In this document: in pieces, positions 17,608 through 26,314 of the stretch
How the letters are laid out: the number at the start of each line of letters is the position of its first letter
Numbering within the stretch: position 1 is the first letter of the stretch
Assembly (NCBI RefSeq): GCF_027622875.1
Contig: NZ_JAPZVP010000014.1
Span: 1-64,000, forward strand
DNA length: 64,000 nt
Source of the DNA: Glycomyces luteolus
GTDB lineage: Bacteria; Actinomycetota; Actinomycetes; Mycobacteriales; Micromonosporaceae
Direction: 5' to 3'
The notes under the pieces: generated by a model
Databases searched by the model: none
What the model was told of the DNA's origin: nothing
Seen by the model: the letters and a program-made list of their open reading frames with translations, nothing else
Position numbers and translations under genes: made by a program

Positions 17608-18618
17608 TCAAGCGCTGTCGCGGACGGTCAGCTCGGTCGGCAGCACCACCGAGGTCGCCTCTTCCCCGTCCAAGAGGGCGATGAGCAGGCGCACGGTCTC
17701 CTCGGCGATCCTGTCCAGGGGCTGCCGAACGGTGGTCAGCATCGGGCTGGTCGCGGTGGCGAGCGCCGAATCGTCGAACCCGGCGACGGCCACGTCCCCC
17801 GGCACGCTGCGCCCGGCGGCCTGCAGCACCCGGAGCGCCCCCGCCGCCATGAGGTCGGAGGCGACGAAGACCGCGTCCAGTTCGGGGAAGGACTCCAGCA
17901 GCTCGCGCATCGCCCGCTCGCCGCCGGACTGCGTGTAGTCGCCGTGGACGACCATCCGTTTGGTCACCTTGCGGCCCAGGACACCGGTGAAACCCTCCAA
18001 CCGCAAGGCCCCGCCGGGGGTGTCGAGCGGGCCGGTGATCATGCCGATCTTGCGCCGCCCCTGGTCGACCAGGTACCGCGTGGCCAGCCTGGCCCCGCCG
18101 CGGTCGTCGGCCGCCGCATACGGGATGACGCTCTCCCTCCCGAGCACCGCGCCGCAGGCCACGGCGGGCACCTGCGAGCGCTCGACGGCCTCCACGAGCG
18201 GGTCGTCGGCGTGGGTCGAGATGAGCAGCGCGCCGTCGGCGTGGCCGGCGCGCAGGTAGCGGGCGACCCGGTCGCGCCCGCCCGCGTCGCCCGCGATCAT
18301 GAGCACCAGCGACATGTCGCGCTCGGCGAGCCGGTTCGTCGCGGCCCTCATGAGCACCGAGAAGTTCGGGTCCTCGAACAGGCGCTCCTGCGGTTCGGAA
18401 AGGACCATGACGATCGAGCCGGTGCGGCTGGTCTTGAGGCTGCGGGCGGCGCGGTTGACCACGTACCCGGTCTCGGCCACCGCCCGGCGCACCGCGAGCT
18501 CGGCGGCCAGGGAGACGTTCGCCCGTCCGTTGAGGACACGGGAGACCGTGCCGCGCGAGACCCCTGAGACCTCGGCGACATCGTTGATCGTCGGTCGTTT
18601 CGCTGCCACGTTCGTCAT
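17608..18618 (-). CDS. LacI-family regulator of the galactan locus
   Basis: A 336-residue LacI-type repressor. The HTH segment reads TINDVAEVSGVSRGTVSRVL, followed by the hinge NRAARSLKTSRTG and a sugar-sensing domain from about 65. It lies downstream of importer and galactanase genes on the same strand, after a hairpin. Sites of the form TGTGAACGTTCACA occur before the importer and before the secreted hydrolase, so this protein is the natural candidate to bind them. A galacto-oligosaccharide inducer would fit but is inferred. Start ATG 18618 is preferred; a far longer frame upstream is a shadow of the galactanase gene. Confidence 0.88.
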   Translation of the reverse strand: MTNVAAKRPTINDVAEVSGVSRGTVSRVLNGRANVSLAAELAVRRAVAETGYVVNRAARSLKTSRTGSIVMVLSEPQERLFEDPNFSVLMRAATNRLAERDMSLVLMIAGDAGGRDRVARYLRAGHADGALLISTHADDPLVEAVERSQVPAVACGAVLGRESVIPYAAADDRGGARLATRYLVDQGRRKIGMITGPLDTPGGALRLEGFTGVLGRKVTKRMVVHGDYTQSGGERAMRELLESFPELDAVFVASDLMAAGALRVLQAAGRSVPGDVAVAGFDDSALATATSPMLTTVRQPLDRIAEETVRLLIALLDGEEATSVVLPTELTVRDSA

Positions 18619-18653
18619 GCTCCCTGGACTCCGTACTATGTCGCCGCCTGAGC

Positions 18654-18690
18654 GCGGGGAGGCCGCCCCCGGTTCGGACGGCCTCCCCGC
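18654..18690 (-). terminator. Terminator hairpin between galactanase and lacI gene
   Basis: A perfect 12-base stem (GCGGGGAGGCCG / CGGCCTCCCCGC) 5 bases past the GH53 stop. The regulator gene downstream probably has its own promoter or relies on read-through. Confidence 0.75.
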
Positions 18691-18695
18691 CCGAC

Positions 18696-20315
18696 TCAAG
18701 CGGTCCGCACCAACCGGACCTGATCGAGGTTGATCCAGTTGCCGCCGTTCGCGGCCGTGTAGAAGCCGACCTCGATCCGGCCGCTGGTCACCTGGATCCC
18801 CGAGATCGTCACCTGCGTCCATGTCGAGGCCACCGGGAGACTCGCCTGCCGCTCGGTGCCGCCGTGGTTCTTGGCGTACATGCGCGCGGTGCTCTGCCCG
18901 CCGCCGTTCATGACCCAGGCGGTGAGCGTGTACGTGCCGTTCGCGACGCTCGCGCTCTGGTAGGCCGACGCGGTGTACGCGGTGCTCTTCCAGAACGTGA
19001 GCTTGCTCGAGCCCTCGTAGACGCTGCCGCGCGACTCCCTGAAGACGGCGCTGGTGTCGGCGCTGCTCGCACCCCAGACGCTCCAGCCGGACGCCGGGCT
19101 CCCGGAGCTCTCGAAACCGCCGTTGGTCAGCACGTTCTGGCCCGTGCCCGGATCGCCGCCGCCGGTCGTCTCGGCAAAGACGTCCAAGGTGGACACCGCA
19201 GCGCCGCTGCAGTTGAACAGGCCCTGGTTGTCCCACGAGTTGCTCTCGCCGGCGAAGTCGTTGATGTACGTCATGCCGGCCTGAGTCGCCCAGGAGGTGT
19301 TGCCGAGCCACGCCGGCTCCCACCACACCAGGCCCCGTCCCCGGTCGTTCGGGACCGCCTGGACGGCGTTCCGCAGATCGCGCAGGAACTGGGTCTGGCC
19401 CGCGACCGTCGCCGGGTAGCCCGACTCCTGCGCATGCGAGGCGGTGAAGATGTTGCCGCGTCCGTCGCAGTCGGTCAGCGTGTGCGCGTAGGCGGTCTCG
19501 ACGATGAGCACGTCCTTGCCGTAGCGCGCGGACACGTCGTTCATGTTGGCGCGCAACTGGCTCATGGTGCCGTGCCAGTACGGGTAGTACGACATGGCGA
19601 TGATGTCGTACGGGACGCCCTGGTTGCGGGCGTTGTCGAACCAGGTCCGGTACGCGGCGTTGTTGCCGCCCCGGTCGAGGTGCAGTGCGATCTCGATGCC
19701 GCTGCCGCCCTGGTGGACGCCCTCGATGCCGGCCTTCAGCAGGCCGCCGAGCTGCGACCAGTTCGACGTGCTGCCGGTCGGCTGCAGCATCCCGTTGGTG
19801 ATCTCGTTGCCCACCTGCACGATGTCCGGGGTGGCTCCCGCTGCGGCCATCTGCGAGACGACGCTGCGCGAGTAGTCGCGCACCGCGGTCGTCAACTGGC
19901 TGTAGGACAAGCTCGACCAGGCCTTCGGCTTGATCTGCTTGCCCGGGTCGGCCCAGAAGTCCGAGTAGTGGAGGTCGAGCAGGACGTCCATGCCGAGGGC
20001 CTTGGCGCGCTGCGCCATCGCGATGGTCTTCGCCAGGTCGCTCGTACCGCCGCCGTACGGCTGGCCCGAAGCGCTGTAAGGGTTGTTCCACAGCCGCAGC
20101 CGCACCAGGTTGGCGCCGTTGTCGGCCATGATGCTCAGCGCGTCGTCCTGCGCGCCGCCGTCGGAGAACACCACCCCGGACCGCTCGACGTCGATCAGCG
20201 TCCCGGGGTCGATGCCCATGTAGAAGTCGTCCCGCACGGCCTGGGCCGGGGAGGCGGTGGCGAAGGCGACGAAGCTCAATGCGGCGGCGAGGGCCACCGC
20301 GACTATTCGTCTCAT
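18696..20315 (-). CDS. ganB: Secreted GH53 endo-beta-1,4-galactanase with CBM61-like domain
   Basis: A 539-residue exported enzyme. Signal peptide (about 1-26, ending SPAQA), GH53 catalytic domain (about 28-385) with FYMGID, LRLWNNPY, DLHYSDFWADPGKQ, acid/base Glu171 (VGNEITNG) and nucleophile Glu273 (LIVETAYAH), then a beta-sandwich (about 400-539, NGGFESSG to NLDQVRL) resembling CBM61 galactan-binding modules. It releases galacto-oligosaccharides from pectic galactan for the importer encoded just upstream. ATG 20315 has AAAGGAGCG upstream. It differs in every accessory domain from the other GH53 at 13690-16068, so the two are not a recent duplication. Confidence 0.92.
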   Translation of the reverse strand: MRRIVAVALAAALSFVAFATASPAQAVRDDFYMGIDPGTLIDVERSGVVFSDGGAQDDALSIMADNGANLVRLRLWNNPYSASGQPYGGGTSDLAKTIAMAQRAKALGMDVLLDLHYSDFWADPGKQIKPKAWSSLSYSQLTTAVRDYSRSVVSQMAAAGATPDIVQVGNEITNGMLQPTGSTSNWSQLGGLLKAGIEGVHQGGSGIEIALHLDRGGNNAAYRTWFDNARNQGVPYDIIAMSYYPYWHGTMSQLRANMNDVSARYGKDVLIVETAYAHTLTDCDGRGNIFTASHAQESGYPATVAGQTQFLRDLRNAVQAVPNDRGRGLVWWEPAWLGNTSWATQAGMTYINDFAGESNSWDNQGLFNCSGAAVSTLDVFAETTGGGDPGTGQNVLTNGGFESSGSPASGWSVWGASSADTSAVFRESRGSVYEGSSKLTFWKSTAYTASAYQSASVANGTYTLTAWVMNGGGQSTARMYAKNHGGTERQASLPVASTWTQVTISGIQVTSGRIEVGFYTAANGGNWINLDQVRLVRTA

Positions 20316-20356
20316 GTGTCGCTCCTTTGCGATTCGGGGCGCGTAGCCGCGCCCGC

Positions 20357-20404
20357 GGCGGCGGTGAGGAGACGCCGCCGGGTTCAGGGGGCCTCCAAGA
20401 GGCC
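20357..20404 (-). terminator. Two hairpins between permease and galactanase genes
   Basis: GGCCTC-CAA-GAGGCC (20390-20404), 8 bases past the permease stop, and GGCGGCG/CGCCGCC (20357-20379). They may reduce or segment transcription between importer and enzyme. Confidence 0.45.
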
Positions 20405-20412
20405 GAGCGGGC

Positions 20413-21315
20413 TCATCCCTTCTCCGCGCCGGCCATGGCACCGGTGACCAGGTGACGCTGCAGGACGATGTAGAGGATCGTGATGGGCAGGGCGAGCGCC
20501 ACCGCGCCGGCGGCGAAGGTGGTGAAGTCGTTGCTGTACTGGTCGGTGATCATCTGGAACAGCCCGAGCGCCACGGTCTGCTTGCTGTTGCTCTGCAGCA
20601 GCAGCCGCGGGAGGATGAAGTCCATCCACGGCGCCGTGAAACTGGTGATGGCCACGAACGTGAGCATCGGCCGCATGAGCGGCAGCACGATCTTGCGGAA
20701 GATCGTGAGGCGCCCCGCGCCGTCGAGCGCGGCGGCCTCGTCGAGGCTCGCGGGCAGGTTGTCGGTGTAGCCCTTCATGAGCCAGGTGTTGTAGGGCAGG
20801 GCGGCCGCGATGCTCACCAGCGCGAGACCGGTGAGGGAGTCGAGCAGCCCGAAGTTGAGGAAGAGCATGTACACCGCGATCGCGGTCAGGAAGCTGGGGA
20901 ACATCTGGAGGATGAGGATCCCGAGCATGCTGGCCTTGCGCCCGCGGAACCGGATGCGCGCGAACACCCAGCCGCACAGTGCGGAGAGGGCGACGGACCC
21001 GGCCATGTTGATCGTGGCGACGTAGAGCGAGTTGAGGTACCAGCGCCCGTAGCTCGTCCGCGTGAACAGGTGCACGTAGTTGTCGAAGGTCGCGTTCTCG
21101 GGGATGGGGGTGGCGTTGGCCAGCCCGCCGCCGGGACCGAACGAGGAGCCCACGACCCACACGAGCGGGTAGATCACGATGACCGCGACGATCAACAGGA
21201 CAAGGTGCATCAGCGCGCCGGTCGCGCCGTCGCGCACGCGCTGGCGGCTCTCGATGCTCTGCCCGCGGCGGGCCGCGGAGGGGCGGCCCCCGGTCTTCGC
21301 TGGAATGGCGGCCAT
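20413..21315 (-). CDS. ganQ: Galacto-oligosaccharide ABC importer permease, MalG/GanQ type
   Basis: A 300-residue membrane permease with about six hydrophobic segments. The EAA loop reads LDEAAALDGAGRLTIF, followed by IVLPLMRPML, and the C-terminus LVTGAMAGAEKG is typical of MalG/GanQ. The N-terminal 30 residues are polar and cytosolic. It starts 3 bases after the stop of the MalF-type gene. The adjacent GH53 galactanase supports a galactan-oligosaccharide role, as in the ganSPQAB operon of Bacillus. Confidence 0.88.
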   Translation of the reverse strand: MAAIPAKTGGRPSAARRGQSIESRQRVRDGATGALMHLVLLIVAVIVIYPLVWVVGSSFGPGGGLANATPIPENATFDNYVHLFTRTSYGRWYLNSLYVATINMAGSVALSALCGWVFARIRFRGRKASMLGILILQMFPSFLTAIAVYMLFLNFGLLDSLTGLALVSIAAALPYNTWLMKGYTDNLPASLDEAAALDGAGRLTIFRKIVLPLMRPMLTFVAITSFTAPWMDFILPRLLLQSNSKQTVALGLFQMITDQYSNDFTTFAAGAVALALPITILYIVLQRHLVTGAMAGAEKG

Positions 21316-21318
21316 GGC

Positions 21319-22746
21319 TCAGAGCTCCCGGATCGCTTTGGTGCGGTTGAGGTTCACCACGGAGATGACGCCGACGATCATGAAGATGACCAGGCTCATC
21401 ACCGCGCCGATGTTGTAGAGGCGATTGTCGAGCGTGAGCTTGAACAGCCAGGTGACGAGCAGGTCGGTGCTCCCCGCGAACCGGTAGTCCACATTGTCTG
21501 GACCGCCTTCGGTGAGGAAGTAGATCACTCCGAAGTTGTTGAAGTTGTGCACGAACGACAAGATGATGAGCGGTGTGACCGTCCGCTGGACGATCGGCAG
21601 CGTGATGTAGCGGAACTGCTGCAGCGGCCCGGCGCCGTCGATGCGGGCGGCGTCGTAGTAGCTCTCGGGGATGTTCGCGAGGACGCCGCCGACCAGGGCC
21701 ATGAAGAACGGGAAGCCGAGCCACAGGTTGACCAGGAGCGCGATCGCGCGTGCCAGGTTCGGGTTGGTCGGGTCGGTGAACCAGTAGACGCGCTCGTCGG
21801 TGATGCCCATGTCGACCAGCCATTGGCTGACGGGTCCGAACTGGCCGTTGAACATCGAGCGGAACACCAGCGCGGAGACGATCGCGGGCACGGCCCACGG
21901 CAGGAGGAACACCGAGCGCCACACGCGCGGGAACCGGACCCGCTTGCTCGCCAGCATCACCGCGATGAGCAGCCCGGCAGCGTACGTCGTGATCGTGGCG
22001 ATCACGGCCCACACCACGGTCCAGCCGAGGATGCCCCCGAACGTCGCGGCCCACGAGGGGACGGCGAAGATCGTCGCGAAGTTCTCGAAGCCGACCCAGC
22101 TGACGAGGTTCCTCGGCGGGAGGTTGTCCCGGCTGTAGTCGGTGAACGCCACGAGGATGCCGAAGAGCACCGGCAGCACCGACATGAAGACCAGCAGGAC
22201 CAGCCCGGGGGAGAGCGCGATGAACGCGAAGGCGCTCTCCCACAGGCGCTTGAAGTAATCGCCGGACGTCTCGGTCGGGCCTCCGGCGTTCAGCGCGGCC
22301 CGGTAGCGGGCCGCATCGCGGATGCTCCAGATCCAGATGATCGCCAGCAGCGCCAGCGTCAGGAGCGCGATGAGCCCGTTGGCCATGAGGACGATCGAGT
22401 TGTCGCCTTCGGTGAGGCCCGTGAGGGTCATCTCGCGCGGCTGCGTCCCGAGCGTGAACAGTCCCCACAGGCCCCGGATGAAGAACCCGCCGTTCGAGCG
22501 CGGGGTGAACTCCATGCCGGCGTAGTAGTTGCCGGTGGCGATCTCCCAGACGACCGCGCCGGCGAAGAACGTGAGGAAGAACGCGGACTTGCCCGCCTGG
22601 CGGTTGAGGAGCTGGCCCGCCCCCCACACCAGTGCTGAAGCGAGGCCCGGCACCGGTGCGGGGAGCCCGGGGCCCGCCCGGCCCGGCGCGCGGGGAGGGC
22701 GCGACTGGGCCGGGGCGGGGAGTTCGGAGGTCTCAGTAGTGCTCAC
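21319..22746 (-). CDS. ganP: Galacto-oligosaccharide ABC importer permease, MalF/GanP type
   Basis: A 475-residue permease, longer than most MalF-like actinobacterial proteins. It carries additional N-terminal membrane segments (about 50-140) and a periplasmic loop before the core, as MalF and GanP do. The EAA region YYDAARIDGAGPLQQF is followed by ITLPIVQRTVTP and later FLTEGGPDNVDYRF. A Pro-rich cytosolic N-terminus of about 45 residues precedes the first membrane segment. Second gene of the importer operon, 12 bases after the binding-protein gene. Confidence 0.88.
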   Translation of the reverse strand: MSTTETSELPAPAQSRPPRAPGRAGPGLPAPVPGLASALVWGAGQLLNRQAGKSAFFLTFFAGAVVWEIATGNYYAGMEFTPRSNGGFFIRGLWGLFTLGTQPREMTLTGLTEGDNSIVLMANGLIALLTLALLAIIWIWSIRDAARYRAALNAGGPTETSGDYFKRLWESAFAFIALSPGLVLLVFMSVLPVLFGILVAFTDYSRDNLPPRNLVSWVGFENFATIFAVPSWAATFGGILGWTVVWAVIATITTYAAGLLIAVMLASKRVRFPRVWRSVFLLPWAVPAIVSALVFRSMFNGQFGPVSQWLVDMGITDERVYWFTDPTNPNLARAIALLVNLWLGFPFFMALVGGVLANIPESYYDAARIDGAGPLQQFRYITLPIVQRTVTPLIILSFVHNFNNFGVIYFLTEGGPDNVDYRFAGSTDLLVTWLFKLTLDNRLYNIGAVMSLVIFMIVGVISVVNLNRTKAIREL

Positions 22747-22758
22747 AGCTGACGGTCC

Positions 22759-24069
22759 CTAGAGTCCGTGCAGTTCGTTGTAGCTGGTCACAGCCTTCTC
22801 CTGCGCGGCGGCGGAGTCGGACAGGCCGTCCCACACGTCGACGACCATCGTGTCGCCGACCTCCCAGAAGTACTCCGGCACCTGCGGGATGAGTTCGGCG
22901 TTGGCCGACTGCGCGACGATGCCCGCCACGTGCGGGTCGTCCGCGATGCCTTCGATGCCCGAGAGGAGTTCCTGGTTGAGCGCGGGGATCTGGCCGCTCG
23001 AGGCGTAGACGGCGGCGGCGCCGGCGTCGGAGGCCATGAAGTTCGCGAAGACGCGGGCCGCGGCGGGGTACTCGGAGTATCCGGAGACAGCGGCGACGTG
23101 CATGCCCGCGAAGGACCCGGGGGCCTCGCCCCCCGCGACCCCGGGGAGCGTGGTCACGCCGTATTCGAAGCCGTTCTCGTCGGCGCCGGTGTCGAAGAGC
23201 GAGAAGCTCCAGGGGCCGGTGATGACGTACGGGGTCTCCCCCTTGGCGAAGCCCTCTTCGATGACCTCCCAGGTGCTGTCGGCGCTCGGCACGTTGTAGA
23301 TGTCGCGCAGGCCGGCGTAGTAGTCGAGCGCGGCGGTCAGCGCCGGGTCGTCGAATCCGGGCTTGTCCACGTCGCCGTCGGGGTAGACCTGCCAGCCCAT
23401 GGCGGAGAGGATCGGGTAGGCGCGGTAGATCTCCATGGTGGACATGCGCATCGTCCAGCGGTTGGCGCCCGGGTCGTTGTACTCGGCGGCGAGCGCCTGG
23501 ATCTCCTCCCAGGTGGCGGCGGGCTCGGGGGAGCCGGTCAGCTCCTCGAGCAGTGTGGCGTTGTAGATGAGTCCGAGGGATTCGGTGGTCACCGGGACCG
23601 CGTACATCTGGTCTTCGACGGAGACGACGCCGGTGGAGGCCTCGCTGATGCGCTCCTTCAGGACGCCGGTGTACTCGCCCAGCGGCGCGGCGGTGCCGTC
23701 GTCGATCGCGTTGGGGATCTCGTTGTAGAAGGTCATGAAGACGTCGGCGCCGGTCCCGGCTTCGCCGGCCAGGGCCATCTTGTCGACCGCGTCGTGCTTG
23801 CCGACCAGCTCGTACTCGATCTTCATGTCCGGGTACTCGTCCTTGAACTCCTCTTTGAAGGCCGCGATGACGGCCTCGGCGAGGTAGTCCTCTTCGAACC
23901 AGACCTTCAGCGGCACTTCGCCGGAGGCAATCGCCTCCTCGACGACGTACTGGCCGGACTCGGCGTCCCATTCCAGTTCGGAGGGCTGTTCTTCCTCTGC
24001 GGGGCCGCCGCAGGCGGCCAGTCCCAACGCGGCCGCCGCCGCGACGGCGACAACTCCCTTACCTCGCAT
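22759..24069 (-). CDS. ganS: Galacto-oligosaccharide-binding lipoprotein
   Basis: A 436-residue MalE-like binding protein. A short signal peptide has lipobox LAAC with Cys20, then an acidic linker rich in Glu. The mature fold begins VPLKVWFEEDYL and contains the maltose-family segment PYVITGPWSFSLFDTG. The true start is ATG 24069; the longer frame adds 56 residues crossing the promoter and operator. First gene of the operon binding protein-permease-permease-galactanase. Controlled by the promoter at 24139-24167 with a LacI-type operator at its start site. Confidence 0.9.
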   Translation of the reverse strand: MRGKGVVAVAAAAALGLAACGGPAEEEQPSELEWDAESGQYVVEEAIASGEVPLKVWFEEDYLAEAVIAAFKEEFKDEYPDMKIEYELVGKHDAVDKMALAGEAGTGADVFMTFYNEIPNAIDDGTAAPLGEYTGVLKERISEASTGVVSVEDQMYAVPVTTESLGLIYNATLLEELTGSPEPAATWEEIQALAAEYNDPGANRWTMRMSTMEIYRAYPILSAMGWQVYPDGDVDKPGFDDPALTAALDYYAGLRDIYNVPSADSTWEVIEEGFAKGETPYVITGPWSFSLFDTGADENGFEYGVTTLPGVAGGEAPGSFAGMHVAAVSGYSEYPAAARVFANFMASDAGAAAVYASSGQIPALNQELLSGIEGIADDPHVAGIVAQSANAELIPQVPEYFWEVGDTMVVDVWDGLSDSAAAQEKAVTSYNELHGL

Positions 24070-24122
24070 GTCGTGTCCTTGTCTCAGTTGAGGGATGCCG
24101 GCATCGGCTTCCGATGTCGCAC

Positions 24123-24136
24123 TGTGAACGTTTACA
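24123..24136. promoter_or_regulatory. LacI-type operator TGTGAACGTTTACA before ganS
   Basis: A 14-base near-perfect palindrome with central CG, overlapping or just downstream of the predicted ganS transcription start. A weaker match, CGTGCACGTTCACA, lies at 24283-24296. Confidence 0.7.
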
Positions 24137-24138
24137 TC

Positions 24139-24167
24139 AACATAACGACATGCCTCACTGAGCACAA
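24139..24167 (-). promoter_or_regulatory. ganS promoter TTGTGC-N17-TATGTT
   Basis: Minus-strand -35 at 24167-24162 and -10 at 24144-24139, spaced by 17 bases, in AT-rich DNA directly before the operator. No gene lies in the rest of the 24070-24353 gap. Confidence 0.55.
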
Positions 24168-24353
24168 GACTAATATGACGCTTATGAGGCTTTTGCACCA
24201 ACATTATTTCGATAAAATGATTGCAGTTCTGAAACAACGACCGCTCCCGCGGACGGTTTCGTCCGTTCAGGAGCGATATTTGCGTGCACGTTCACATGTC
24301 TTGCGGCGGAATGGAAGGCCGGGCGGCTGACACCGCCGCCCGGCCGCGGGCGG

Positions 24354-25856
24354 TCAGCGGAACAGGGCCGCGGGCACGATGCCCTGGCTGCGCAGCTCGC
24401 CCCGGACGAGCTGCGCGAACTGGTCGGCGCCGTATTCCGAGGTGTGCGTGTTGTCGCCCGCCTCATTGGTGAGGAACAGCGCCTTCGAGCGCTCCGGCCC
24501 GAGCTGCTCGACCATCTGCTTCGTGAGAGCGGTGAGGTCGACGAGCTTCACACCCTGCTGCTGGGCCAGGTTGCGCATCTCGCGGGGGAGGTCCACGCCG
24601 ACGCCGTTGACGTGCAGGGCGGTCCCGTTGTTCAGTGTGCCGTCGCCGTTGAACGAGCGGCGGACGATCGGCGTGACGAGGACCGGGACGCCCCCTTGCG
24701 CTTCGACGCCGTCGATCAGCCGGGTGAGGTTGCTGCGGAAGGTCGCGGCGTTCGTCTGCTTGTCGTTGTGCCCGAACTGGATGAGCACCACGTCGCCCGG
24801 CCGGATGAGCGGCCGCATGGTCGGGAACAGCTGCGAGTTCGCCAGGAACGACCCGGAGCTCTCCCCCGAGTCGGCATAGTTCGCGACCGACAGGCCCTGG
24901 TGGAAGTACTGCGGGAGCTGCTGGCCCCAGCCGGTGTACGGGCGCACGGACTGGTCGCAGACGGTGGAGTCGCCGGCGAGGAACAGCTGCGGCTGCCGCG
25001 CGGGCGTAACGGTGACGCTGCTCAGGCGCGGCGCCGATCCGCCGAAGTACAGGTCGAGTCCCTGGCTGCCGGTGGACCCGGTGGGCTGGCCTTCTGGGTT
25101 GCGCACGTTGACGGTGAAGTGCTTGGTCACCTGCTGCCCGGCGGCGGTGGCCGTGGTACCGAGCATGGTGCGCCGGGCCTCAGCCGTGACCACAGTGGAT
25201 CCCGCCTGCGCCCCGCCCAGGACCACGGTGACGTCGTAGGTCCCCGGTGCCACGTTGTACCTGCAGGTGATCGGCGAGGTGCCGGTGCAGCCTTCGAGGC
25301 CGCCGGGCTCCCCTTCGCCTTCGACGGGGATCAGCTCGAACTGCTGGTTCGCGCCGCCATTGGGCGTGTACTGGCTGATGCGGGTGCCCGCGGTCGTCGA
25401 GCGCTCCCAGACGTCGAGCGCCTTGCCGGAGAAGCGGCTGATGAACGTGGCGTAGCCGCCGCTCTCCTGGACCTGCCACTGCTGGTTGGTCGAGTTCTGG
25501 TCGGTGTACTGCGCGATCGTCGCGCCGTCGGCGCGGTTCTGCTCCCACACGTCGAGCACCTGGCCCGAGTGGCGGGCCTGGATCCGGTAGTAGCCGCCGC
25601 CGGAGTCGACGAACCGGAACTGCTGGCTCTGCGCGTCGGTGCGGTGGTTCTGCACCAGACGGGCTCCGGTCGCGGTGGAGGCCCCTTCGATCTCGAACAC
25701 GAGTCCTGAGGACCGCGACTCGATGACGTACCAGGAGGCGGTGTCGGGAGCGGCTGACGCCGATGCGGGGGAGAATACGAGGATTGCCGCGGCCACCGCC
25801 GCGGCCGCAAGGAGGGCGGCTGAACGGCGCAGCCATCGGATGGGGGAGCAGCGCAT
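24354..25856 (-). CDS. Secreted rhamnogalacturonan acetylesterase (SGNH, CE12-like) with N-terminal lectin domain
   Basis: A 500-residue exported enzyme. Signal peptide (cleavage near SASAAPD, about 36), ricin-type trefoil (about 40-178) with HSGQVLDVWEQ, FSGKALDVWER and NQQW/NQQF motifs, and a galactose-binding-like beta-sandwich (about 188-285). The SGNH esterase domain (about 288-500) has nucleophile Ser297 (GDST), Asn364 (FGHND) and Asp468/His471 (DNTHTS). The CE12 family removes acetyl groups from rhamnogalacturonan I. ATG 25856 was chosen over one 14 codons upstream because of GGAG spacing and a better signal peptide. A LacI gene diverges from it. Confidence 0.88.
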   Translation of the reverse strand: MRCSPIRWLRRSAALLAAAAVAAAILVFSPASASAAPDTASWYVIESRSSGLVFEIEGASTATGARLVQNHRTDAQSQQFRFVDSGGGYYRIQARHSGQVLDVWEQNRADGATIAQYTDQNSTNQQWQVQESGGYATFISRFSGKALDVWERSTTAGTRISQYTPNGGANQQFELIPVEGEGEPGGLEGCTGTSPITCRYNVAPGTYDVTVVLGGAQAGSTVVTAEARRTMLGTTATAAGQQVTKHFTVNVRNPEGQPTGSTGSQGLDLYFGGSAPRLSSVTVTPARQPQLFLAGDSTVCDQSVRPYTGWGQQLPQYFHQGLSVANYADSGESSGSFLANSQLFPTMRPLIRPGDVVLIQFGHNDKQTNAATFRSNLTRLIDGVEAQGGVPVLVTPIVRRSFNGDGTLNNGTALHVNGVGVDLPREMRNLAQQQGVKLVDLTALTKQMVEQLGPERSKALFLTNEAGDNTHTSEYGADQFAQLVRGELRSQGIVPAALFR

Positions 25857-26314
25857 GAGCGCTCCAATCTCTTTGGAGGAGTGAACCTGGCTCGGCACAG
25901 GGTGTGGCCGCGGGGTCCGGGCGCTCCGGCACGGCCCCCGAACCCCGCGGTGTCTTTACGGGTGAACAAATATCGAGATATCGGATTGTATCGATATTTG
26001 AACCGTTTCAGCGTAGCGGCGAATCCGCCACCGCGCAAGCGGCTCCGCCTCCGCAGGCAGATGGCGGTTTCAGTGCTGGTCGAGGGTCTGAATGCGCTTG
26101 TGGCTCACTGAGATCAGGGCGAAAACCGAAACCAGAGTGATGTCAGTGAATCAATGCGCCGATGAATCGATAAAATGATGCACGCCCGCCCCGGCCTCAC
26201 CAACGCGGAGACCGGATGCAGGTCGATAGACTCGTACCCCAGGGCCCGCCGCGGACACCCCTGCCCCCTCGGCACCGCGACGCCCGGCCCAGGAACCGAC
26301 GGAGTGGAGTACCG
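25857..26314. promoter_or_regulatory. Divergent regulatory region of acetylesterase and LacI gene
   Basis: This 458-base gap holds no gene. It contains a 10-base inverted repeat CAAATATCGA (25967-25976) / TCGATATTTG (25991-26000) with 14-base spacer. Minus-strand TACAAT (25990-25985) fits a -10 box for the esterase. TGAACCGTTTCA (25999-26010) is a LacI-like near-palindrome. ATTGTATCGATAT at 25985-25997 is identical over 13 bases to the promoter of the secreted hydrolase at 17535-17547. Confidence 0.55.

Noticed and set aside
17608-20091. An 827-codon frame apparently joining a LacI regulator to an N-terminal extension
   Set aside because: The extension is antisense-like filler over the galactanase gene in another frame. 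The regulator starts at 18618 with its own HTH at the N-terminus.
20452-22638. A 728-codon plus-strand frame over the permease genes
   Set aside because: Charged low-complexity product typical of high-GC shadows; the two permeases on the other strand are clear.
24354-24354. Possible CRISPR arrays or tRNA and rRNA genes anywhere in the window
   Set aside because: No regularly spaced identical repeats with unique spacers and no tRNA- or rRNA-like sequence were found by eye. The tandem arrays near 42-43 kb have no spacers.
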